From QALR01 sp045646925 (lineage in GTDB: Bacteria > Bacillota > Clostridia > Oscillospirales > CAG-272), in NCBI GenBank assembly GCA_045646925.1, contig JAZRLQ010000056.1, positions 1-58,390 of the forward strand: a stretch of 58,390 nucleotides of DNA, written 5' to 3'. Below the pieces are notes generated by a model. It did not search any database. It was not told the DNA's origin and saw only the letters and a program-made list of their open reading frames with translations. The translations under genes were made by a program, and so were the position numbers. Each line of letters starts with the position of its first letter. The first letter of the stretch is position 1. Below, piece after piece: positions 7,758 to 16,040 of this stretch.

Positions 7758-9443
7758 ATGAGAAACCATTACCAGCTACTAAAAGAGTTCTTATTCAAGC
7801 AAATGGGAAATTACATTGCCGGTCATCGGATGTTTATGTCGCCCGACCAGGAAGCGCTGTATCAAGAGGCTGTTTCCGGTGTACGCGACGGTATGCACCC
7901 CGGTCAGTACTCCATCTATTTCGTGTTGGCGTATTATACGGAAGGCTCCAAGTACTATCATGACGAGGCAATGCTGGAAAATGCATACGAGGCTCTGTGT
8001 ATGTACGAGCAGTTCGTGCATGAGGACGGCTCGGTTGACCTTGCGGTCACGAATTTCCATGACCCTGCGCAGACGGGATTTCATTCTCAGGCTCTTTTCC
8101 CGCAGGCTGCGATCATCGAGCGTTATACGCAGCATACGCCGATGGAGGACAAGCTGTTTGCGAAATATCTGGAATTGATGGAACGTATGGGCGAGGCGAT
8201 GGCGACGCTCGGATTCCATACGCCGAACCACCGCTGGATCATTTCCTCCGGACTTGCGTGTACGTATTATTTTACCAAAAACCCCAGATTCAAGGAGGCG
8301 ATCGATAAATTCCTGATGGAAGGCATCGACTGCGACGAATACGGTGAATATACGGAACGATCCACGGGCTCCTATAACTGTTGTTGTGACTTCTCTTTCT
8401 GCGTGATGGCGGAATTTCTGAAAAACGACGATTTTTACGATCCCGTCAGACGTAATCTGAATTTGATGTATAAATTCATTGAACCGGACAATACGGTCAA
8501 TACGCTCAATTCCACCAGATGGGATATGGGCGGAGAATATCCCATTGCGAAATATTACCCTTACTATCTGATCCTCATGCTTCACGACGAAAACCCCGAA
8601 TTTGCGCATATGGTCGAAACGACGCGTGAAGATTATTTTGCGAAGAGCTGTCAGCATTATTTCTATCTTTTGACTTATCATTTGCTTCATCCCGAAGCGG
8701 AAGCGGTTTACGAAAGACTCGAGCCGAAGGCTCCTGCGAAGGATCAGACGATCTTTTTGCCGAACAGCCGCATTGCCCGTATCTACAAACCGGAGCTGAA
8801 CGCGACGATCACGGCGCTCTGCGCCCGCCATCCCGTTTTCTGTCAGATCAATTACGGAAACGCGATCCTCCAGCTTCGCTATACGGCATCCTTCTTCGGC
8901 GATCCGCATTCCACCTTCCGTCCCAGAACGATCGTTCCCATTGAGGACGGCTTCCGTCTGATCAGCGAAGAAAAAGCGGGCTACCGATCCAGATTCGATG
9001 ACAAGCCCGAAACGTCAAACTGGCGCCGCATGGACCACTCAAAGCGCGATACGATCAACGTACAGACCTTGCATCGCGTCGTGGACATCCACATTCTCGA
9101 TGACGGTATCCGCGTGGATATGACGGCGGACGGATGTGATTACGTGCCCACCAAGCTGGAGATCACCATGCCTCCGCAGGGCAAGCTTCTCACAGACAGT
9201 CTTTTCATGGTGCCGAAGGCGGGCTGTTATTCTTATCTTGCAAAGGGCAATGCGAAATATTTCCTTACGGGAACCCGCTATTTTGATATCGAAAGCGGAT
9301 TCTGCGAACATACCTTCGGTGAGCAGATGCGTGGCTCCTTCCCCGCAGACGCGAAGAAATTCACACTCGCGCTCACTGCGCTCACTCCCCAGAAATCCAC
9401 AGTCACGATCCGGTTGAAGCAGCTTGCAAAGCCGGTAGAATAA
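7758..9443 (+). CDS. Uncharacterised protein, possibly an (alpha/alpha)-barrel polysaccharide-acting enzyme
   Basis: 561 residues with an AGGAGGG ribosome binding site. I do not recognise the family with certainty. The first two thirds are helical and rich in aromatic residues and histidines (FHDPAQTGFHSQALFP, FHTPNHRWIISSGLA, EYGEYTERSTGSYN), and the last third is beta-rich. That build resembles heparinase- or alginate-lyase-like toroid/beta-sandwich enzymes. An unusual cysteine cluster, YNCCCDFSFC, sits after the TERSTGSYN block. There is no signal peptide. The neighbouring glycosidases fit a glycan role. Rubrerythrin follows after 32 bases without a visible promoter. Confidence 0.6.
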   Translation: MRNHYQLLKEFLFKQMGNYIAGHRMFMSPDQEALYQEAVSGVRDGMHPGQYSIYFVLAYYTEGSKYYHDEAMLENAYEALCMYEQFVHEDGSVDLAVTNFHDPAQTGFHSQALFPQAAIIERYTQHTPMEDKLFAKYLELMERMGEAMATLGFHTPNHRWIISSGLACTYYFTKNPRFKEAIDKFLMEGIDCDEYGEYTERSTGSYNCCCDFSFCVMAEFLKNDDFYDPVRRNLNLMYKFIEPDNTVNTLNSTRWDMGGEYPIAKYYPYYLILMLHDENPEFAHMVETTREDYFAKSCQHYFYLLTYHLLHPEAEAVYERLEPKAPAKDQTIFLPNSRIARIYKPELNATITALCARHPVFCQINYGNAILQLRYTASFFGDPHSTFRPRTIVPIEDGFRLISEEKAGYRSRFDDKPETSNWRRMDHSKRDTINVQTLHRVVDIHILDDGIRVDMTADGCDYVPTKLEITMPPQGKLLTDSLFMVPKAGCYSYLAKGNAKYFLTGTRYFDIESGFCEHTFGEQMRGSFPADAKKFTLALTALTPQKSTVTIRLKQLAKPVE

Positions 9444-9475
9444 AACAGAATTTAAAACAAAAAGGAGAATTTACT

Positions 9476-10015
9476 ATGGAACTCAAAGGCACGAAGACAG
9501 AAGCGAATCTCATGGCTGCGTTTGCAGGTGAATCTCAGGCATTTACCAAATACAGCTACTACGCTTCCAAAGCAAAAAAGGACGGTTACGTTCAGATCGG
9601 TGATCTTTTCGAAGAAACCGCGAAAAATGAAAAGGAACACGCAAAGATCTGGTTCAAGCTTCTTCACGGCGACGGTATTCCGGATACCCTCGACAATCTG
9701 AAGGACGCTGCAAACGGCGAAAACTACGAATGGACCGATATGTACAAGCAGTTCGAAGAAGAAGCAAAGGCAGAAGGCTTCAACAGAATTGCGGCTCTCT
9801 TCAAAATGGTCGGCAAGATCGAAGCAGAACACGAGGCTCGCTACCGTAAGCTGATCGGTAATATCGAAGAAGGCATCGTATTCTCCAAGGACAATGACGT
9901 TGTATGGCAGTGCTCTAACTGCGGTCATATCATGGTAGGCAAGAAGGCTCCCGAGCTTTGCCCCGTATGCGCACATCCCAAGAGCTATTTCCAGATCAAA
10001 GCTGAAAATTATTGA
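9476..10015 (+). CDS. rbr: Rubrerythrin
   Basis: 179 residues. N-terminal four-helix di-iron domain with the repeated ExEH iron-binding pattern (NEKEHAKIW near 51-60 and KIEAEHEARY near 114-123) and an early GES glutamate. A C-terminal rubredoxin-like domain has C146, C149, C162 and C165 (CSNCG, CPVC). It reduces hydrogen peroxide in the cytoplasm of anaerobes. AAGGAG ribosome binding site. Probably cotranscribed with the gene before it, and ended by a strong terminator. Confidence 0.97.
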   Translation: MELKGTKTEANLMAAFAGESQAFTKYSYYASKAKKDGYVQIGDLFEETAKNEKEHAKIWFKLLHGDGIPDTLDNLKDAANGENYEWTDMYKQFEEEAKAEGFNRIAALFKMVGKIEAEHEARYRKLIGNIEEGIVFSKDNDVVWQCSNCGHIMVGKKAPELCPVCAHPKSYFQIKAENY

Positions 10016-10029
10016 TCAACTGTTCAAAA

Positions 10030-10067
10030 AAATCGTCGGAGGAACATTTCCTCCGACGATTTTTTTG
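10030..10067 (+). terminator. Terminator after rubrerythrin
   Basis: Perfect 15-bp stem (10030-10044 with 10048-10062), 3-base loop, T run. Confidence 0.9.
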
Positions 10068-10181
10068 CTTTTTGAAAGAATGAAAGAGGGCTTGAATTTC
10101 GGAATGGACATTTGCATGGATGAAAATTGTTCAAAAATAGGTTTTTCGGCCATTCTTTTGCATGAAATCCCGTGTTGAACA

Positions 10182-10712
10182 CTATTCAGCGTAGCTTGGA
10201 TTGATTGCGAAGAGATTGTGATCGGAAGCGAGACGGTTCCACGTAAAAATATCCACGATCCCCGTTTGCGGAAGGCGGCTGATCTTTTGGAATTCCCGCA
10301 CGGCGTTTTCCGTTTCTGCATCGTAAACGCCGGAGATTCCGATACCGGAAAAGATATCGTAAGCAACGCCGACGCCGGAAAGCATGATCTGAATGATGTA
10401 AACGAGATCGCTTTTTTCGTTTCGTTCGACGGTATGAGCGTTGGGAGGGAAAGGGAAGAGCGCCAATCCCTTTTGTGTGGATTCATAGGCAGAGCGGTAT
10501 GCGTTCGTGATGGCGGTCCACGTTTCAAAATCGACGATTCCCGTCGGGAAAATGCCCATATTGCTTTGAAACGCAAGCACTGCGCGCTCGGTTTCGGGAC
10601 CGAAAATGCCGTCGGGATTGACGGAGGGGATCGAGCCGTCCGCTTGCGCGATTTGTCGGAGCATGGTTTGCAATTCGAAGATTTCGGCTTGCTTTTTTGA
10701 TGTTTCTGTCAT
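10182..10712 (-). CDS. Protein with two peptidoglycan-binding (PG_binding_1) repeats
   Basis: 176 residues from the ATG at 10712, which has a GAAAGGAT site; the frame is open further upstream but that part overlaps the preceding gene. Two repeats are clear, each ending in the family pattern: DGIFGPETERAVLAFQ ... TGIVDFETW and SGVYDAETENAVREFQ ... TGIVDIFTW. These three-helix domains bind cell-wall glycan-peptide. There is no catalytic domain and no signal peptide. Third gene of a minus-strand operon, 22 bases after the larger PG-binding protein. Confidence 0.85.
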   Translation of the reverse strand: MTETSKKQAEIFELQTMLRQIAQADGSIPSVNPDGIFGPETERAVLAFQSNMGIFPTGIVDFETWTAITNAYRSAYESTQKGLALFPFPPNAHTVERNEKSDLVYIIQIMLSGVGVAYDIFSGIGISGVYDAETENAVREFQKISRLPQTGIVDIFTWNRLASDHNLFAINPSYAE

Positions 10713-10734
10713 AGTAGATCCTTTCGTTTGAGCG

Positions 10735-12138
10735 TTATTCAGTGCGAGAAAGCGGACTTCCGGAAAATTGTCCGGGATTTCGGTATGCGCCGGATTCGAT
10801 ATCGTTATAGATGTCTGCAAGTGTATCCCAAACGAGCGGTCCCGTAATGCCGTTGACCTCGAAACCGAAAAGGGATTCCACAGCGTACACCGCATCTCTC
10901 GTATTTTCATCGTAAACGCCCGTGATGGGAATGGGAGGGATCTCGTTATATACGGCGGAGGCGGTGTTGATGAAATTCTGCAAAACGACGACGGATTCGC
11001 CTTCGTCTCCGAGCTGAAGAAAAACGCCGGGAAACGGTATGATAGCCGTGCCGATCTGTTCGGGTGTCAGACTGCGGATATTGCCGAGATAATCGTCATA
11101 CAGCAGATTCCATGTCGCGTCGTCGGCAACGCCCGTTTGCGGTAAGCCCTTCAGTGCTTGAAACGCGATGACGGCGTTTCTCGTCGATTCGTCGTAGATC
11201 CCCGTCAATTCGGGCGCAGGGATCAAGGGATCGAAAAAGGCGATCGCGCTCAGAAAATATTGAATGACCTCAACGCTTTCCCCCGTGTCTCCGAGGGAGA
11301 GAACGCCGGGGAAATGCTTCGAAATGTCCTCGAGCCGCAGACCTTCGCTTTCAAGCTCGTTCAGCTTTTTCACGGCGTTATAGACGAATTGGATCTTATA
11401 CCACGTTGCTTTTCCGACAACGCCGTCTTGCGTCAGATCGAAAATGCGTTGAAAGGTTAAAACGGCGTTTTCCGTGCTTTCCCCGAAGAATCCGTTGACG
11501 GGGGCGATCTTCGGAATGGCGGGGTAATTGGCGGAAATGCGGTTGAGTCTGGTCTGGATGAATGCGACGTCGTTTCCGACGGTGCCTCGGCGCAGGAGGA
11601 TCTCGGGCTCGGATGGCATGATTTCGGCGATCGGCGCGTTTTTGACCAGCGAAATATCGTCTCCGTAATATCGCGTCAGGATATCAAAGGCGCCGAGTCC
11701 TTGCTCGGCGAGCGCGACCGTTCCCCATTGGGAAAGTCCGTTGCAGGTGGTCGTGGTTCCGTTGCAGTAGACGGCAAACAGAGGCTCGACGGCGCCGTTT
11801 CTGACGATATAATTATTGAAGATCTCGTCGACGAGCAGACTGATGTTTTCGAAAATATCCCGTCCGTTGACGAAGGATTGATCAATGCCCGTATTGTTCG
11901 TGATGTCGAAATCGTATCCGCGGGAGGGGTAATATTCGGTATAGATACGATTGAGCGCAAAGGATATCTGCGCCAGAATGTTGGCTCTCAGCGCGCTTTC
12001 CGGCCACGTGGGATAGATCTCACTGGACGCTACGTTGTTTATGTAGTCGGGAAAGGAAACCGTTACGTTGGGCGCGTTGCTGTCGGGCGCGCCGAGATGT
12101 ACGCGGACGGTCTCGGGTATGACGGGTGTGTTCGGCAT
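10735..12138 (-). CDS. SpoIID-like N-terminal domain plus three peptidoglycan-binding repeats
   Basis: 467 residues. The N-terminal ~160 residues (VSFPDYINNVASSEIYP, ALRANILAQISFALNRIYTEYY, FAVYCNG, GLSQWGTVALAEQG) resemble the SpoIID/LytB domain found in sporulation wall hydrolases. Three PG_binding_1 repeats follow (NGFFGESTENAVLTFQ, TGIYDESTRNAVIAFQ, TGVYDENTRDAVYAVE). There is no signal peptide or membrane segment, which is odd for a wall protein and would fit action in the mother cell or in the spore coat. Middle gene of the operon. Whether the SpoIID-like part is catalytic cannot be told. Confidence 0.8.
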   Translation of the reverse strand: MPNTPVIPETVRVHLGAPDSNAPNVTVSFPDYINNVASSEIYPTWPESALRANILAQISFALNRIYTEYYPSRGYDFDITNNTGIDQSFVNGRDIFENISLLVDEIFNNYIVRNGAVEPLFAVYCNGTTTTCNGLSQWGTVALAEQGLGAFDILTRYYGDDISLVKNAPIAEIMPSEPEILLRRGTVGNDVAFIQTRLNRISANYPAIPKIAPVNGFFGESTENAVLTFQRIFDLTQDGVVGKATWYKIQFVYNAVKKLNELESEGLRLEDISKHFPGVLSLGDTGESVEVIQYFLSAIAFFDPLIPAPELTGIYDESTRNAVIAFQALKGLPQTGVADDATWNLLYDDYLGNIRSLTPEQIGTAIIPFPGVFLQLGDEGESVVVLQNFINTASAVYNEIPPIPITGVYDENTRDAVYAVESLFGFEVNGITGPLVWDTLADIYNDIESGAYRNPGQFSGSPLSRTE

Positions 12139-12153
12139 GGGATCTCCTTTCTT

Positions 12154-12573
12154 TTACAGATCGGGCTTCTGCGCATCGTTGTGAAAGACGAAGTCGGAGC
12201 TTTGCGGCGCGTTGTTTGCGGAATCGGGAAGAGGTATCAGTGTGACCGGTTGAATGGACGTAATGCCGGGATAAATGGGGATGTTGAGATTGGAGGACGT
12301 GTAATAACCGTTTGCGGAGACCTCGGTTGAAATTTCAGCGAAGGGGTGTTTTCCTCCCGGTGTGAGTGATTCGGAGAGCGGCGGCGTCAGAATCAGCACG
12401 GGATCGGTCAGTCCGCTCTCGTCCGTGACCAGCGTAACGAGCGTTTGGATCGGAAAATCGTTTCCGGAGGAGCGGATGATCACGGTCGCGCCGGAGATCG
12501 GAACGGCGCCCGAGCCCGCTGAGACACGAACGACGAGTCTGCCGTAATTCTGATTGTTTTGCAATGTATCCAT
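12154..12573 (-). CDS. Small beta-sandwich protein (carboxypeptidase-regulatory-like fold)
   Basis: 139 residues. The middle section (GRLVVRVSAGSGAVPISGATVII ... ISTEVSANGYYTSSNLNIPIYPGITSIQPVTLIPLP) has the pattern of a carboxypeptidase-regulatory/transthyretin-like domain that often decorates surface or spore proteins. There is no signal peptide. The GAAAGGA site supports the start. First gene of the three-gene operon, 15 bases before the SpoIID-like gene. Function is unknown; a structural partner of the two PG-binding proteins is an inference from position. Confidence 0.7.
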   Translation of the reverse strand: MDTLQNNQNYGRLVVRVSAGSGAVPISGATVIIRSSGNDFPIQTLVTLVTDESGLTDPVLILTPPLSESLTPGGKHPFAEISTEVSANGYYTSSNLNIPIYPGITSIQPVTLIPLPDSANNAPQSSDFVFHNDAQKPDL

Positions 12574-12700
12574 AAAAAATCCTTTCTTTGCATTGATGAT
12601 GAGATCGTATGTCTTTCTTATTGTATGTGCCGAATGTGTGGCTTGCTTATCGAAATTTGAAAATATTTCATGTCTTTTCGAATATTTTTCTGAAATGTAC

Positions 12701-12730
12701 TTGACAGAGATGGGTAAAGTGTAGTATAAT
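12701..12730 (+). promoter_or_regulatory. Sigma-A promoter for rpsU
   Basis: Consensus TTGACA (12701-12706), 18 bases, consensus TATAAT (12725-12730), as expected for a highly expressed ribosomal protein gene. Confidence 0.85.
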
Positions 12731-12791
12731 ATTCGTCGAGAAATTTTTAAATTCTCTTTGCACTTTTGTCATGCGGAGGGAGGGATCATGA

Positions 12792-12971
12792 ATGGCTGAA
12801 GTTAGAGTTAAAGAAAACGAATCGCTTGACAGCGCTCTTCGCAGATTTAAGAGACAGTGCGCTCGCTCCGGAGTAATCGCTGAGGTTAAAAAGAGAGAGC
12901 ACTACGAAAAACCGAGCGTTAAGCGTAAAAAGAAATCTGAAGCAGCAAGAAAGCGCAAGTTCAAAAGCTGA
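12792..12971 (+). CDS. rpsU: Small ribosomal subunit protein bS21
   Basis: 59 residues starting MAEVRVKENESLDSALRRFK, continuing with the bS21 pattern (RSGVIAEVKKREHYEKPS) and a Lys/Arg-rich tail that binds 16S rRNA. bS21 aids mRNA binding by the 30S subunit. GGAGGGAGGG ribosome binding site upstream; an ATG four bases earlier is out of frame and stops at once. Monocistronic, between its own promoter and terminator. Confidence 0.97.
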   Translation: MAEVRVKENESLDSALRRFKRQCARSGVIAEVKKREHYEKPSVKRKKKSEAARKRKFKS

Positions 12972-12989
12972 TTTGCAACAAACAACTTA

Positions 12990-13020
12990 CCCCACGAGCA
13001 CACGTTTCGTGGGGTTTTTG
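12990..13020 (+). terminator. Terminator after rpsU
   Basis: 8-bp GC-rich stem (12990-12997 with 13007-13014), 9-base loop, TTTTT. Confidence 0.85.
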
Positions 13021-13097
13021 TTTAGCTGTCGTTTTATCGTGAAAAATAAGGAAATACTATCATTATCATATAGATTCATTCAGAAGGGACAGAGATT

Positions 13098-13616
13098 ATG
13101 GAAAAGAAAGCATATCTGGAGGTCGCGAAGATCATCAATACCCACGGCGTACGCGGCGCTGTGAAGCTGGAGCTTTGGTGCGACGGTCCGCAAACGTTCA
13201 AAAAAATCAAGAGAGTCTTTTTGGCAAACGGAACTGAGTACGAGGTATCCGATGTGAAAACGGTCGGTGCTTTCGTGGTTTGCTCGCTTTCCGGTGTGAC
13301 CACCGTGGAAGACGCCATCAAGTTGAAAAATAAGATCATTTTTGCCAAGAGAGAAGAGATCCCGCTTCCCAAGGGCTCTCACTTCATCTGCGACATGATC
13401 GGTCTTCCCGTAAAGGATGCCGCAAGCGGCAAGATCTACGGCACTCTGACGGACGTTACCTGTCCTGCGCTGCAGGAGATCTACGAGATCACGACGCCTG
13501 CCGGCGCGAAGGTGCTTATGCCTGCGGTTCCGCAGTTCATCGCTTCCATCGACACCGATGATGCCGTCTACGTTACGCCCATCGAAGGCTTTTTCGGTGA
13601 GGAAGACGAAGCATAA
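13098..13616 (+). CDS. rimM: Ribosome maturation factor RimM
   Basis: 172 residues. N-terminal beta-barrel (EVAKIINTHGVRGAVKLELW is the family signature) and C-terminal PRC-barrel (DMIGLPVKDAASGKIYGTL, then VLMPAVPQFIASID). RimM binds bS19 and assists 30S head assembly. It is followed after 26 bases by trmD, the normal partner. The rest of the usual cluster (rpsP and a KH-domain gene before, rplS after) is absent here; rpsU lies upstream instead. Confidence 0.95.
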   Translation: MEKKAYLEVAKIINTHGVRGAVKLELWCDGPQTFKKIKRVFLANGTEYEVSDVKTVGAFVVCSLSGVTTVEDAIKLKNKIIFAKREEIPLPKGSHFICDMIGLPVKDAASGKIYGTLTDVTCPALQEIYEITTPAGAKVLMPAVPQFIASIDTDDAVYVTPIEGFFGEEDEA

Positions 13617-13642
13617 AACGGTTTTGAAAGGAAGGTCGTCTT

Positions 13643-14377
13643 ATGCGATTTGACATTATGACACTGTTTCCCGCTCTGGTGGACGGCGTGCTTTCGGAAA
13701 GCATCATCGGCAGAGCCAGAAAAGCGGGAATTATCGATATCCACGCGCATAATATCCGCGATTATTCCAAGGATAAGCACAGACGCGTGGACGATACGCC
13801 GTACGGTGGGGGAAAAGGAATGCTGATGAGTCCCGTTCCGATCTACGATTGTTATACGGACGTCGTGGACCCCGAAAAAAATCCTTGCACGCGCAGAAGA
13901 GTTCTCTATATGTCTCCGCAGGGAAATGTTCTGACGCAGGCAAGGGCGAGAGAGTTTTCGGAGAATTACGATAATATCGTCATTCTTTGCGGTCATTACG
14001 AGGGTGTGGACCAGCGTATCATTGACGAGATCGTCGACGAGGAGATCTCCATCGGAGACTACGTTCTGACGGGGGGCGAGATCCCCGCTTGTATCGTGGT
14101 GGATGCGATCGCGCGTCTGCTTCCCGGCGTTCTTTCCGATGCGGAATGCTACGAAAAGGAGAGCTTTTCCGACGAAACGCTTCTCGAATATCCGCAGTAT
14201 ACGAGACCTTACGATTTCCGCGGCAGAACCGTTCCCGAGGTTCTTCTCAGCGGCCATCACGCCAATATCGAAAAATGGCGTGAACAGAAAGCCATCGAGA
14301 AAACGAAGGCGGTGCGCCCCGAGCTGATCGAAAAGAGAATGGCGCGGAAAACCGAAGATCGTAAAAACAAAAATTAA
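13643..14377 (+). CDS. trmD: tRNA (guanine37-N1)-methyltransferase
   Basis: 244 residues, a SPOUT-class knotted methyltransferase that makes m1G37 and prevents +1 frameshifting. The start MRFDIMTLFPALVDG, the VDDTPYGGGKGM loop, CGHYEGVDQR, and the knot sequence SIGDYVLTGGEIP are all typical. A GAAAGGAAGG site precedes the start. Its position directly after rimM is the classical arrangement. Confidence 0.98.
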   Translation: MRFDIMTLFPALVDGVLSESIIGRARKAGIIDIHAHNIRDYSKDKHRRVDDTPYGGGKGMLMSPVPIYDCYTDVVDPEKNPCTRRRVLYMSPQGNVLTQARAREFSENYDNIVILCGHYEGVDQRIIDEIVDEEISIGDYVLTGGEIPACIVVDAIARLLPGVLSDAECYEKESFSDETLLEYPQYTRPYDFRGRTVPEVLLSGHHANIEKWREQKAIEKTKAVRPELIEKRMARKTEDRKNKN

Positions 14378-14415
14378 AATTAAATAAAGCTTATCTTGAA
14401 AAGAGAAGAGAACAC

Positions 14416-16017
14416 ATGAAAAAAAGAATTCTTTTTCATAAAGCGGAAACGACCGTTGCGCTCATGATCGGCGCGACGCTGGTTTCCAAGGTGTTGGGAA
14501 TGCTTCGCCAGATGATGACGGCGAGCATTTTTGCGGCAAGTATGGAGGGGATTGCTTTTTCTGCAGCTTCGGGTATTCCGCTTGCAATCTTCGATATGTT
14601 GTTTTCAGCGGCGGTGTTGGGATCGTTTTTGCCGATCTACAAGAGCTATCTGGATACCGATGAAAACCGCGCAAGATCGTTTTCTTCTTCGTTTTTGACT
14701 GTTATATTTTTGCTGACGACGTTGTCAGCGATTCTTGGAATGGTGTTCGCGCGCCCGATCTTGCGGCTCGCGGCTCCTGATCTCGATGAAAATACGGTTG
14801 CGCTTGCGGTCGTCTTGCTTCGTATTATGTTTCCGGGTATGATATTGACAGGCGTAACGTATATTCTGGTAGGTATTTTTCAGTCGCACGAGAGATTTTT
14901 ACTTCCGGCTTGTATAAGCGCGGTGTCCAATCTTCTCGTGCTTTTGTACCTTATATGCTGTGAAAAATCGGGCTTCGGCGCTTCTGCCGTCGGTCTTTCG
15001 GTTTTTTGTCTGTTTTCATGGGTATCGCAATTTCTGACGCTTGCCGTACCGCTTTGGAGAGAACGCGCGTTTCCACGTATGTCGGCGCGCTTGAAAACGC
15101 CGGATACCGTCCTTGCGATGAAGCGCGCGGTGCCGGTTATGCTCGGCTCGTGGCTGATTCCGATGACCACCTTGATCGCAAAGGCGTTTTCTTCGTTTGT
15201 GGAGATCGACGCTCCCGGAGCCACCGCGTATGCGGGCGCGGCGATCGTGGTATACGAGAATGCTTTTTCCGTTTTTTCCATTGCGGCGGGGCTGATGACG
15301 TACGGTATCTGCAATTATCTTTTTCCGAAGATGGCGTCGCGGTTTTCATCCGGCTGCGCAGAGGCGTTTTCCCGATTGATCCGAAAGGGATTTTTTGCCG
15401 CGATGGCTCTGATCCTACCCGTTGCGAGCGCGTTGTTTCTGCTTTCGGAGGAGATCGTCGGGGTATTATATTTGAGAGGGAACTTCACAGCGGAGCTTGC
15501 GATGGCGACGGCGATGAGCCTGCGAGTGTTGTCTCTCGCTATTCCTGCGTACGCAACGACGGAATTTTTTTCGCGCGTTTGCTATTCCTGCGCGAGAGTA
15601 CGCTTTCCGATGATGGCGTCTGCTGTGGGAATCGCGGTCTCCCTGCTAACGAATATTTTCTTTTGGCAGAGAGGCGGAATATCCGTGACGACGGTCGCCA
15701 TGTCCGTTGTGCTCGGACAGACGGCGGCGGGCGCGATCACGCTTCTTTCCTGCTTACGCTATGTGCGGAACGCGCATGGCGGGGAATGGCGAAAATACGC
15801 CTTGCTTTCGGTGGGCTTTTGCATTTGCGCGATCGCGATGTGGCTTTGCAGGGATCTTTTGCGGCAAAATCTGCATTTTTTCAATACTTTTCAAAATTTT
15901 CTCATTGTGACTATTGTTTTTTCAGTAGGTTTTGTGGTATATTCAATATGGTGGATTCTTTTGAAGAAGATCCGTGCTTTTGATCTTCGCGCCGTTGTCG
16001 GTGTCGGAGATATGTAA
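14416..16017 (+). CDS. murJ: Lipid II flippase MurJ/MviN family
   Basis: 533 residues, almost entirely hydrophobic with about 14 membrane segments. The N-terminal TLVSKVLGMLRQMMTASIFA and LGSFLPIYKSYLDTDE are MviN/MurJ hallmarks (MOP exporter superfamily). MurJ flips lipid-linked peptidoglycan precursor across the membrane; related proteins move other lipid-linked oligosaccharides. The next gene is an O-antigen-ligase-like protein 23 bases on, so export of a surface polysaccharide precursor is an alternative role. Confidence 0.87.
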   Translation: MKKRILFHKAETTVALMIGATLVSKVLGMLRQMMTASIFAASMEGIAFSAASGIPLAIFDMLFSAAVLGSFLPIYKSYLDTDENRARSFSSSFLTVIFLLTTLSAILGMVFARPILRLAAPDLDENTVALAVVLLRIMFPGMILTGVTYILVGIFQSHERFLLPACISAVSNLLVLLYLICCEKSGFGASAVGLSVFCLFSWVSQFLTLAVPLWRERAFPRMSARLKTPDTVLAMKRAVPVMLGSWLIPMTTLIAKAFSSFVEIDAPGATAYAGAAIVVYENAFSVFSIAAGLMTYGICNYLFPKMASRFSSGCAEAFSRLIRKGFFAAMALILPVASALFLLSEEIVGVLYLRGNFTAELAMATAMSLRVLSLAIPAYATTEFFSRVCYSCARVRFPMMASAVGIAVSLLTNIFFWQRGGISVTTVAMSVVLGQTAAGAITLLSCLRYVRNAHGGEWRKYALLSVGFCICAIAMWLCRDLLRQNLHFFNTFQNFLIVTIVFSVGFVVYSIWWILLKKIRAFDLRAVVGVGDM

Positions 16018-16040
16018 TTTTTTTGAAAGGGGGATCCGAT

